DNA of 64,000 nt from Pagrus major (lineage: Eukaryota > Chordata > Actinopteri > Spariformes > Sparidae). Positions 26,268 to 46,400 of the stretch are shown piece by piece. Both the position numbers and the translations under genes were made by a program. Location: the NCBI RefSeq assembly GCF_040436345.1, contig NC_133238.1:6636150-6700149 (forward strand), read 5' to 3'. Position 1 is the stretch's first letter. Every line of letters starts with the position of its first letter. The notes beneath the pieces were generated by a model. The model made no database searches, had not been told where the DNA came from, and was given only the letters and a program-made list of their open reading frames with translations.

Positions 26268-26563
26268 GCCTGACAGATATATTGGTTGGTCAATTATCGG
26301 CGGATATATATCGATGCAGAAAACAATGCTTGGGTTGACTTATCATTATTAGATTTTCAGGGAAGTTTACTGTTTCAGTTCACTGATGTCATTTTAGACA
26401 GTTTATTGTTAAACTGTAAAATATCCTGCCTCCATTACATTTTTTTTGAAAGATCACTGCAAAAAAATGTGTGTATATCGACCGATATATCAATATTGGA
26501 ATTGATTTCTCCCTAATATTGGCATCGGCCCCAGAAACTGCATATTGGTCGGACCCTAGATAT
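26268..26563. repeat. Short inverted-end repeat ('cgaccgatat' family)
   Basis: About 300 bp bordered by 'cctgacagatatattggttgg' on the left and 'catattggtcggaccctag' on the right, with 'tatcgaccgatatatcaata' inside. The ends are imperfect inverted repeats. It matches a common fish MITE-like family from memory. Non-coding. Confidence 0.55.
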
Positions 26564-27719
26564 ATTGGCTTTTGACAGTGTGAAGGTTGATTTTGGACAG
26601 CAGTCAGATTAGTTAGCACTATATATTAATGCAATGACTGCTGTTACTTTAAACAGATGTCAAAATGTGATGTGAGGCGGTGGTTTCTGCAGGATTCTTG
26701 TGTATTTTTGTGCCTAATCAGCAAACACATTGTGCGTGTTTTTTGGCATTAGTTCATTCTCCTTCATGTAACTGAACAAAATGAATATGACAAAAGCAGA
26801 TGAGACACAAGTTATCAGTGTTAAAAATTAAATAAATCAAAATCAATTCATACACAGTAGTTTCATGATTTCGGAAACTGGTGCGACTGAGGGGATGATA
26901 ATGCATGTCGGGGATCATACGAGATCATAAACATGGTGAGGTTTTTGTCTGGGACAACAAGAGGGGCTTGTGTGAGGAACTAAGATCCTGATCTATTAAG
27001 TGGTGGTCAGGTGAACATTTACATTTTGTTTGAATCAGATGCACCCTCTGTATAAAGACATTTGATAAGGTTCAAGCAAATATACTGCATAATCTTAAAC
27101 ATGTGGAATTATCATACTTAGGTTTACTTAGGCCTGTCTAAAGACTGCACTTGTGAAATAAAAAATGAAATAATTTATAGGTTATGTACTCCACAATTGT
27201 AAATGTTGGTGTCCTGTTGAGTTTTGTTGTAAACAAACAAACCTCATGTTTACATTCAGTGTCACTCATTAAAATATTTGCAAGGCATTTTTATCATGTA
27301 TTTTAAACCCTGCGTTGTTTACATCCATGTATACCCGCAGCTGTCTTCTTCTTTGCCTGTCTTTGTTGGCGAATTGCAGCATATCTTTCCTGTTACAGCC
27401 ACCAATTTGAATAGCATGAAACTATTGGCAGGAGCATGTACTGCATCATCTGCGAGCTGGAGATGTTAAAAAAAATCTGTGTTGCTCCAAAGTGCTTCCA
27501 GAGGTCAAAAAGTCCTCAGTGAATCTTTAAGAAGAGCTTCAGGTTTTGGCACTGTTATTTTAGGGCGGTAACTGAAAGGAGGGTTAAACATAAATGCAAA
27601 ATTGAACAATCACTGATTAAATTAATCAGACAGGTAATTTGTTAAATAATCTGAAACTGTTTCCCCTCTATGTGCTCTCTAAAGTTGCCTTGACGTCCTT
27701 GAAATCCCATATTTAGAAC

Positions 27720-27871
27720 GGCTATTTCTCTAATGACCGGAGGGGGGCGTCGAAGCGCACATGCAGCCTCTCCTCTGCCGGGGTACAGGAGACGAAGAAG
27801 AACACACTACTTGACGCAGTTTAATCAGGCAGCTGTACTGTCAACAACAACGGGCGAGCGATTTCGGTCGG
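27720..27871 (+). promoter_or_regulatory. rcbtb1: Probable rcbtb1 promoter and non-coding exon 1
   Basis: A local CpG-rich patch (27735-27870) in otherwise AT-rich DNA ends in a good donor, 'ggtcgg|gtaact' at 27871/27872. It lies 1.4 kb before the first coding exon and is the best candidate for a 5' untranslated exon. The start site cannot be placed exactly. Confidence 0.5.
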
Positions 27872-28424
27872 GTAACTTTCTATCATTTGTTTAAATATTG
27901 TAGAAGTGGGTGTTTCATTGATAATGATATTGCAATTGTGTTGCTGTCTGTCTGTGTGTCTTTTCTCAGTTGACTCGTTGTCATGGAGCGGTGCTTTAGG
28001 TAGGAAGAGCACAGGAAAACGCTCAACTAAGCTACTAGCTTCTCATGTTTACCATTTGCTTCGGTGCCAGTTAGCTTGCCGGTGCCTTTATTACTCACGT
28101 GTATTAATTGAAAGGTTTATTTTAGACGTGGTCTGAAAGGGAGCCGCAGTTTCAGCTCGCAGACAATGTCCCGTGTTGTGTTTTTGATGGTGAGGGCGCC
28201 ACGCCGAACTCCACTCAATAATTGAGCGATTTAAAAGTCCCCTGCTTGTCGTCTTCAGGACGTGTCTTATCATCTGTGACTCAGTGGCTGTTCTTAATAG
28301 TTCAGAGCTACGTTGGTACATCTAGAGCTGGGTTATCATTTAAACTAGTCAAGCCTGGAAATATTACTTCCATCACTTTCAGAATATGCAGTATTATGCA
28401 GTTTCGTCGGTCATAGAGAGACAA

Positions 28425-28600
28425 CCATCCATCCTTTATCTATAACTGATCCTTTTGGAGGGTCGTGGGGGACTGAAGGTGATCCCAGCTGACATTAGAC
28501 GAGACTGTGGGGTACACCCCGGTCACCTGTTCATCACAGGGCTGACAGTCAAACAACCATTCACGGCCTATTCAGAGTCCATCTCTTTGGATTCATAGGG
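28425..28600 (+). repeat. Interspersed fish repeat in rcbtb1 intron 1
   Basis: Begins 'accatccatcctttatctat' and contains 'gatcccagctgacatta', 'ggggtacaccccggtcacct' and 'catcacagggctgacagt'. This is a well-known teleost repeat layout. Non-coding. Confidence 0.55.
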
Positions 28601-28868
28601 AGTTATATGATCCTATAGTGCTTAATTTAAGTGTTAAGTGAAGTTGGCATGCATCCCGAATTGAATGGCGAATATGATTTTGCAGTGTAATGCGTCATAG
28701 CAGCAGAAAGACATCTTTTACATCCACCTATGAGCAAGTATAAATTGAATTGGCAGATTTTGTATGAGGTCTGGTCCATTTCAAGGGCAGTGTAATATGA
28801 AGCATAAATCCTTGCTATAATGGATGACTTGTGCTGCTTTGACTGCATGCCATGCCTCATTTCCATGA

Positions 28869-37467
<8,599 letters not shown>

Positions 37468-39680
37468 GTGGTATTCCTGAGTTTTTACAATCTTCTGACA
37501 CATTGTATGGTTTATGCTGATCACATTCCTAAGAAAAACAAAAGCCCTTCTTTGAAGTGTGGATTTTTATATTTACTGAGGCACATGTTGGCATACGCAG
37601 CATCATTTACAAGGTGTTGGCCTGAAATTTAAGCTGCATCATGTCATCTGAATTCAGCACTTTGGCCCATTCCTGTGGAGTCACTTGACAAAGTCATGGC
37701 GCCTTTATTGTGTCACACTGCATCGTATCTTTACATGCTGTATGTTTACTTGAATTTTATGTTTGTTTTCTCGGCCAGCGCACGCATGTCCTGATAGATC
37801 CTCATCTTACTTATGAAAAAGTTAACATGGGAGACCAAAGACCCTAGTTCAGAATCTAGTTCAAAGAACAGTCGGTGTCTTTGTGAATGAACTGAAAGAG
37901 AAGCTCTGTTGAAGAGGCTCAGATATCTGACTGTATGAACACTGTACTGAAACACATCTTTGAGTTACATTCCATATCTATCATTTTCAACTTGTGGTCT
38001 TTGTGCTCAGGCAAGTAGCGCTCGGATGTGTTGAACCTTTAAATCTAAGCCTTTGAGTTGATAACTAGTCCAATCCGGAGGCGTCAACTCAAACAATTGA
38101 TCCAGCTCCTACTGTGGGTTGTTATGGTTCACTTGGCTTGTTCTTGTATTTGTTCCTTTAGCTGGAATACTGTACATTTTGGAGGCTCAAAACCACTGTG
38201 GGATGTTTAATATTTACCTTTTTATACTCAAGTTTGTTTTCTTTTGGTATGTTCATTCTGTCTCACTTAAATTGTTGCTCTACGGCACTTTAAAAAACTA
38301 CATTTACTTCTTCTTTACATTCACTAAAATTAATAATAATAAGGTTAATAGTTCAAATCATTTAAAGCTACTACAAGGAACTTCGATTATTTGTTGATTC
38401 TGGCGATGATGATGACGATGATGAAACAAAGTAAACTTGAACCACCGGCCTACAGAGCAGCTTCTCTCCTCAGGCTGTGAGACTCCTCTATTCATCCTCA
38501 GCAATCTGCCATAAAAAAAAAGTTTTAATTTTATGACTTAATTAACCTGGATAAATCAGAATCCGGTCCGTTAAGAATAACTTTGATAATAAAAAAATGG
38601 CCAATCTTCTCACTTGCGGTCTTGTTTACGGTCATGTAGAGGTATCAGTATTAAATTTAGTCTGTTTCATAACTATCTAAATGTTCCTTGTAGTACGTTG
38701 ATGATGGATGGAAGACTAGCAATTTTGAGTTACAAAAGAAACAGGCAACATTTCAGGCACTTTTACGTTAATAGCAGCTTTTTTCCTTCTTTTTAAGTGT
38801 AAAAGATGTTAAATGTATCTGAGGCAGGTGGTCTTTATATTTCAAGAATTACCTTATTTTCCTTCTGACTCTGGGACCTTCGACAAGTGTTTTCATCTGT
38901 TTGTGTTTGCTAATGTTACTGGGGTAAATGCAGAGTAACAAACAAACAAACAAGGAATGCAGCAAAGCAAAATGAGTACTTCCTCGGTCATTTATCACAG
39001 TTTGTGCAGGTTTTATCTGTATATACAGTGAAAATGCAATGCACTGAAGACACTGCAAGCTAAAGCAATATGAACACAATACGATATGCTCTGTAGCAAT
39101 CCCTGAGCTGCTTTGTTTCTATTCTGTTAGTTTGAGCTTACTATGACCAAAGACTGCCTGCAGGTCCTAGTTTCTGAGATCAGTTTCTGTTCCCTTTTTT
39201 TGTTTTTTTTTATTTCTTGATGCTTGAAAGAGCCCTTTTTAATCTGGCTTGGTCGTGAAAAGGATATTTGTTCATTATACAAGCACAGTTTTGTTCAGGT
39301 TAGAAACCATGACATATGCTTTGAGGTTAGGTTTCTGTGGCAATTAATGCTTGACTGGAATTACGAGCAGGTTTACAGTTTTCCTCTTGTGTTATATGAA
39401 AAGCAAGCTGGAAAAAAAATACAAATGTTTTGCTCACTGTATTAAGATAAGAATATATATTTTTAACGTGCTTTGTTAAGCTTTTATTTACATAGGACAA
39501 GTTGATCAATATGCTGATAGTTTGGTTAAAATTGAACTTTAGCATAGCGGGTTACTCCAGAGCATTACAGTGGGTGGATTTGAATGACTGTTTCCTTTTT
39601 CATGTTATTTTACTTTGCCTTTTTTACCTCTAGTTATGGAATGAAATGTTCTGTGAATAAATAAATAACTCAAAACCCTT
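37468..39680 (+). other. rcbtb1: rcbtb1 3' UTR and polyadenylation region
   Basis: About 2.2 kb of non-coding DNA follows the stop. AATAAA at 39656-39661, overlapped by a second at 39660-39665, is the best polyadenylation signal before the next gene. T-rich stretches and a short GATGAT run (38403-38424) lie within. The true 3' end may be earlier. Confidence 0.5.
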
Positions 39681-39899
39681 CTCTGTTTCCATATAATGAA
39701 TATTTTTTCATTAAAGTAGACTTTTATATCATGCTTATTTGTCATTAGATTGTGTGAATTATTCCTCCTGCATTTAATTTTGTGTTATATAGTGAAGTAG
39801 TTAACTGTTAATAGGGTAATACAAGCAGCAGACGTATGATACATGACTGCAGTAGTGTGCTGCCACCTAGTGAAACACTTGGGTAGTTTGTAAATACTG

Positions 39900-40011
39900 C
39901 TTTCGAGTCGTTGCCCCGCCCTGTTGTGTACGTCAGAGGGTGTTACGGAAGTAACCCGGAACTCTGTCAAGTTACAGTGAGTTAACATAGCAGAAACAGA
40001 ACAGAACAGAA
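39900..40011 (+). promoter_or_regulatory. cdadc1: Probable cdadc1 promoter and non-coding exon 1
   Basis: A CpG-richer patch contains a GC-box-like 'gccccgccc' (39913-39921), a CRE-like 'tacgtcag' (39929-39936) and ETS-like 'ggaagtaacccggaa' (39947-39961). It is followed by sequence ending at 40011 with donor GTAAGT. The next acceptor, 'tttctttag' at 40451-40459, leads directly into the first coding exon. The motifs are read directly; their function is inference. Confidence 0.5.
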
Positions 40012-40471
40012 GTAAGTACAATTCTCCTTTGAAATAAGATACTGTCAATACCTGGGCAGGACGTGACATTAATAATATCGGACTACATAGAGTAACCTCA
40101 AGATATCGACTTCAACTGTAAGTGTCTAGCTGTCCTATTTAGGGGACTTGTAGCTTAACGCTAACGCTAGTTGTTTGCTAGCTTACATTTCTAATTCGTC
40201 ATAGAAAAAAAATTGGAAGTAATATCAAAAGAATAAACCGACATATATCTTTTTATTAATATCACATATTATGCTCTGAGTGCAACTTGCGTTTGTTTCT
40301 TCTGCATATAACCACTTTGGTTCGTCCGCCGGACTTTTATTTTGAAATGCTTGATCGGAAATGGCATTAGGTTGACACTGTACTAGATTACTGTTAATTC
40401 TGCTTGAACTACCTTGTCCCTGTGTTATTGGAAGCCGGAACGCAATATTATTTCTTTAGCTGGAGAATTGG

Positions 40472-43400
40472 ATGGAAGGAGGCGACACACGGAACCGAGC
40501 CGACCCGGGCGAGATGAGGCCAGGTCGAGACACGAGAGACAGCAGCACCCAGACTGACAGTAAAGTACAAGGTGAGCCAGATGGAAAGAGTTCATGTTGT
40601 AATGGGTTAGCTACATAGGTTTCTATTCAGTCCTGTCATAAAACAGCTGATTAATGATAAAGATAGTTCACCAGTACAACCTCACGTAGCTACCTACGAC
40701 TTATCTAAGAATATTAATGGCAGCAGTGCTCCAATAATCATCATGGTACTCTTAGAAAGATGGTGCAAAGGGATGATCACATTATCATGGTTATTTCAAA
40801 CGCTGTCCTGCTGGAAGTATCCTCCTTCTTGACTGTGAGATGTTCCTTTAGGCACTTATACAAGTATGAGCTGTCAGTCACCATCACAAGGCAAGCAAAT
40901 ATCAGAAAGGATCACTCATAATTTGAGGCAGACATGTATGTTTTGATCAAATGTCGAGTACTTTATGCATTTTGAAATTGTAAATCCAAAACCCATCCAG
41001 CCACATTGAAAATCTCAAATATTGTCACGTAAACCTGGAAATAAGATGAAGTTTGAGGATTCAAAGTCAATTTTACAAGTCAAATTGTTATTCTAACTAA
41101 AGAGGGCCTCTCTCAATATCAAATCATGCCCAGACATGCCTGATCGAAGAGGGCCTGTACCTCAAAAACTGTTTTCAGAAACCAGCTCAGTTGTATCCAG
41201 AGCACGATCAGGCAGACCCAAAGTGACCACACCATCAAAATAGCTATACATTAAGTTTAGATCCATGAGAGATAGAAAAGCAGCTTCATCACAGATCAAG
41301 ACTTTGCTACTTGTCCTCTGAGTCTTCATTCTTTATTTATCAATTTCTAAAACAATTCTAAGTGCTGGATGAGAGGTGAAACGTCTTCAAGAAACTGAAA
41401 AGTCATAATACATGAGAGATGTGACATTTTTTATCATGATAGGACAAGAAAGAGTGAAAGGGAATGAGGAGAGAGTGAGTGGGGATGACATGCAGCAAGG
41501 AGCCACAGGGTGGTTTTGAACCCTGGGTCACTTGCAAGGACACAGTCTCTGTACAGAGCGCACATGTTCTACCAGTTAAACAACTGGGGCACTCCAAAAA
41601 TGTCATGTATTTTAACATGTCGTATAGTGTCTGTCAAACTAGCAAAGACAGTCTGACACAGTTTCATAGTTTTTCCAGTGGTTCACTTGTAACCTGTACC
41701 CTAAGTACTTAACTCTGAACAATCCTGACACAATTAAAGGTATTTAACATTTATAAAGGAGAGGTTCTAGTTGTTCAACATATTTCAGTGTTATTAATCA
41801 TGAGTCATGTGCTTTACTCATTCTGCCACAGTGTAGCAGATGTTTCAGTAGTGTAGCATTAGTTGTAGCAGCAGCAGTAGTAGCATAAGCAGGGGTGTGG
41901 AGTATAATAACACTACTTTGACATTTTTTAAGTGAGGGGATGAGGAATCAAACCCCTGACCATGTCATTATGAGCCATGTGTTTTACCCTCTTTGCCACA
42001 GAGCGGCAAGCAAAACCAGAGTTGTAATAGATCTTACAATCGACCATGTGTTTGCTTATTTTGTAAATATGTTGGAACTTTTGCTTGAAGTGGAGAGATG
42101 GGGAAGCAAACCAGTGACCATGGCCTCATCAGACATGTGCATTATCCTCTTTGTCGTGGAGCGGCAGCTATAATCACAGTCTGCTGTGGGTCTCAAATAG
42201 GGCTGCTCCACTTCTACTAATAGTAGTTCTGCACAGCGCCACCAAACACAATTGTAAAAGCTGTAATAGTAGTGGTAGTATTGAAGGCTGAAGTAGCTGT
42301 AGTAACAGTAACAGTTGTAGTAGTGGTAGTAGTACAAGTTGTATAAAGGCTGTAGTAGTTGTGGAAGTCACAGTAGTTATAGTAAAGGCTGTAATAGTAA
42401 CCGTAGGCGGGATTCGAACCACCAGCCTTGTGATCATGTACCTCCCATTCATTGTCTATGGCAAAATTTTATGAAAAAACTTAATATTTTAAAAAATTAC
42501 AGTAGATATAAAAAGTTTAATACAAGCAGACCGTTCCTAAAAGAGGTGTTATTTCTGCAGCTGAAGGCATGCAGGAGCCGAAAGGTGCCAAAGCGCGTAC
42601 GGAATCGGCGTCCACATCCTCACTCATGATACCACAGTGTTTGAAACCAGTAGTTAAACATGGTGGTGGGAATATTGAAGGCTGGGGGTGTTTTACGTAC
42701 TCTGGAGTTCACTACAACGTGACCAAGAAAAAGTACCAATCCATCCAAATACTAAGATATTCTGAAATTCAGACATTGAGAGTTTCACTCATGCTGATAA
42801 TATCATTTGTAATGAAAAAAATGTATTACATTCAATACAAATGCAAAAAAAATGTATCTTGACTACCTTTGTACAAAGGCATTTTGGAGACAAACATTGA
42901 CAAGATAACTGTTCACTCTCCTCCAGGTCATGGCCCCAGGTTATCAAAGGTAAACCTGTTCACCTTGTTGAGTTTGTGGATGGAGCTGTTTCCACAGGAG
43001 CAACCTGAAGAGGATGACCACAGTCAGGTTAGCGTACAAACACACAAATGCATCATCTACAATGAAATAATGGGTCAATCTTCCACTTCACCTACTGCAC
43101 ACTGAGCATGCACAGTGAGTTATAGTAGTGGACTCCATACCAGTAGTTCTTTCTATGAAGTAATAGTTAGAATCTGCTCTCTTCCAGATCCGTGGGATGG
43201 GTCTGGTGGTGGTGCGGGACAGTAAGGTGCTGGGACTCCACTGCTCAGGACCTGAGCTCCACGCAGGACAAGCGGCCATCATCCAGCATGGCTCCTGCCT
43301 GACTGACTGTCAGCTGTACTTCTCTAGGAGACCCTGCGCTACCTGCCTCAAGATGATCATCAATGGTGAGGAGAGAGGGAGGCTTTAGATGGATGACATA

Positions 43401-46400
43401 GGGATTATCAGACAAAAACAATGAGGTTGAGATATTAAATTAATGGCCTGCTGGGAAGTTACTGGAAACAAACACTGATGATGCTGTTTGCTCCTCTCCA
43501 GCTGGAGTCAGTCAGATCTCCTTCTGGCCCGGAGACCCTGAGGTCAGCATGCTGAGGTCCGCCCCTCCAAACCAGCCAAACTCTCACTCCCACAGTCCAC
43601 CTGACTGCATCACGGAGGAGGCCGCGCTGGACGCCGTCGCAACGGAGAAGCTGAAGTCCAACAGCCGACCTCACATCTGTGTGCTGCTGCAGCCGCTGGC
43701 TCCAGGCCTGGCCCAGTTCGTCAATGAGACGTCCAGAGAGTGCGATTTCATGGAGAGAGTGACTGATGATGAACCGGGGCTGAGCACGCAGGAGCTCTTC
43801 AACAGGTGCACTACTATGCCTGCCTTCGCTGTTGCAGCAATAGTATGACTCTGTGATTCTATAATGATTTTAGTTGTGATTTTAGTCATTAATATGTTAG
43901 TTTTTCAAGGGCATGAGCCAGACAATGAGAAATTCTCCCTGCTTTCCAGAGAGCGGATGCGACACTTGAAGTATTTGTCCAGACAGTTCCTGGTCGAGAC
44001 GTCTCGGCAGCACCGGAGCATTTTGACCCGAATGGGTCAGGAGAACTTCTGCGTGGAGCCGTACTTCTCCAACCTGAGAGACAACATGAGAGAGCTGGTG
44101 GAGGTTCTAGCTGCAGTGGCTGCCGGGGTGCCGCAGTCAAACTACGGCTTCTACAGGTTAGTAACACTCACAGTTCTTAGGTTTTTGCGCTTCCCATCCA
44201 TAGATGGTATTTGTTGTTGATTGTGTTGTTCCTGTGACTCAGGGAACAGCAATCCAGCCCGGAGCCATCACCTGCCAAGCCTTTACTGCCTTCTCATCAT
44301 GAAGGACTGTCCCAGGAAGAGGCTCGCCATTGCGTCATCCAAGCCAGGCTGCTGGCTTACAGAACAGGTCTGATTGTTTTTTTCACCAAATTCTTCACAC
44401 TGCTCAATTTGGTTAAGCATATCAGTACATATCCTGTTGCAGGGCAGACTCAACAAAAAGAGATCAAAACACTAAAAACTGCAAACATGTGGCTAGAAAT
44501 AAATTAAGGGTCATTACATGATAACTTTTCCCAGTTCATGTCATGGATTTTCTCAACAAAAAAGGAAAAAAGGACTCCAAATTTAATTTTTTTAATACTT
44601 TTCACTTTTAATGTTAGTTGCATACTAGATGATGGCATCTTGTTCTCTGTGTGTTGACACAATATTAACCTTAGTTCCTTAGCTCAATACCCACATTATT
44701 TCATAATTTGAAACTTAATTTAACAAATCAAAAACGTACAGTCCAACACTGCAATCAAAGGAAAATGAAATAAAAATCTGAGTCGCTAATGAGTAATAAT
44801 AGTGTTTGTCAAACTGGAGAGCAGTTGGCAGGTTTGTCTGGATGACACGTCGCTCCAGTCACCGTTTGGTTTAATTATACAACACTGTCAAATTGTGGTG
44901 CTAAACTCCCAAGCAAGTATGCTGTTAGGGTAGTTTGAGTCACTGACTTCTCTATGTGAGTCTCTAGGCAGCTTATTCTCAAGTCTTTAAAGGGTGAGGC
45001 AACAGCTCCTGCCTGCAGGACATCTTCCAGAAAGGCACACTTAAAGGTCACAATTTTAAACATCTGTCACTGTCATCTGCCAGTTTTCTTACATGCAAAT
45101 CTGTCATTTTCATTCCAGAGGACCCTAAAGTGGGCGTGGGTGCTGTTATTTGGGCCAAAGGACAGTCGGTGAGCTCTCCTTTCTACGCTTTGCTTGTTCT
45201 GATAACTGTTTCAGTGAGGAGGCGCTACAGGGGCACTGGATGGTTAAAACTGACAGCAGCCTTATATAGATCAGCCTTTTTGTTCAACTCAAAATGGGAT
45301 CAAATAAATCCAGTTATGGCTGATTGTATTACTGCATTGATGTTTTTAGTGTGGGTGGACAGAGTGTGCTGTCCCAAGCTAATAGCTTTTGACAAATCCC
45401 TCCAGTTAGCTTCCATGCTATGATAGGAACATACCCTTGACTCAATTAACACACAAGTGTCCTGATAGAACACCGAGTCCTTTTTTGTGGTAGTGATTGT
45501 GTTTATTTAAAACAGACTTTGATGGATCGTCTTTTCACAGCGAATATTTAAAAGGAATAGTTAAACATTTTGAGAATTGCAAACCAATACTTTTTTTGCA
45601 GAGAATTTGATGGTCTGTTTTAATAAGTGAGCTTTAGAGCTGGTTGTAGGTAGGCAACTAATAATTAGTGTTGATTTAAAGGATAAGTCCACCCAAAAAT
45701 GAAAATTCATCAGTCATTATCTGCTCACCCCCTTGCCCGTAGAAAGTTGGATGACGTTTTGTAGTCCATAAAAAAATTCTGGAGCTTCGCAGCATTCTCC
45801 TAAAGAACTGAAGTAGATGAGGACTTCAGCATTCACCCACACATTCATACGCTGGTGGCAGAGGCTACCATGTTAGGTGCCACCTGCTCATCAGGAGCAG
45901 TAACTATTGATACGCACTCACAAACCAAGTACACCTCAACATGTACGCCGCTACAGCTGCCCCACAGTGAAGGCTTAAAAAAGGGTGTAAATAACATCTT
46001 TTCAAATCGATTTGATGGGATTTTTAGTTGTTTTTTTACTTTTTTACAAGTCACAGTCTACTCTCTACTATTGGCATGGAACATTTAATAGCTGACAAAT
46101 TAACCGATCAATTGCTGCAGCTCTACTTGTGTATTCTTTTTACCTTTGGAGAAAGTCAAGCTAGCTGTTCTCAACTGTTTCCAGTGTTTATGCTAAGCTT
46201 CATATTTAGCTGAGAGACATGAGAATGGTGTTGATCATCTAATCTGACTCTCGGCAAGTAAACAAACAAGCATATTTCCAGAAACTTGATAGAAGATAAA
46301 ATAATATTGTTACCATAGAATGAGGGAATGCTTATACTGTGCGCTCAATTAAGTGTTGTATAACAGGTCCAACAGGTGTACCACATTGTTAGCTGCATTC

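Larger units (their letters stand above)
19763..27719. other. Intergenic, several interspersed repeats, no gene
   Basis: 8 kb between fgf14 and rcbtb1. I found no exon with matching splice phase. Recognisable repeats are listed separately: a duplicated segment (20735-20860 and 21905-22015), 21025-21175, 21478-21655, about 23825-23910 ('aaacctaaccaagtagtttt' type), 25255-25345 and 26268-26563. Remaining sequence looks unique. Confidence 0.5.
40572..42926 (+). other. cdadc1: cdadc1 intron 1, repeat-rich
   Basis: 2.35 kb intron. 41410-41600 is an antisense tRNA-derived SINE. 41790-42435 holds several antisense tRNA-like modules separated by GTA-rich sequence. The rest shows no feature. Confidence 0.8.

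Noticed and set aside
42339-42629. Perfect B-box 'ggttcgaatcc' (minus strand, 42420-42410) as a real tRNA gene
   Set aside because: The sequence upstream on that strand does not give a matching A-box, anticodon stem or acceptor stem, and it lies in a decayed array of similar fragments.
43864-43949. Possible upstream extension of cdadc1 exon 5 ('GHEPDNEKFS' frame)
   Set aside because: An acceptor at 43909-43910 or at the next AG would shift the frame relative to exon 4. Only the acceptor ending at 43949, behind a good pyrimidine tract, keeps phase and matches the human protein.
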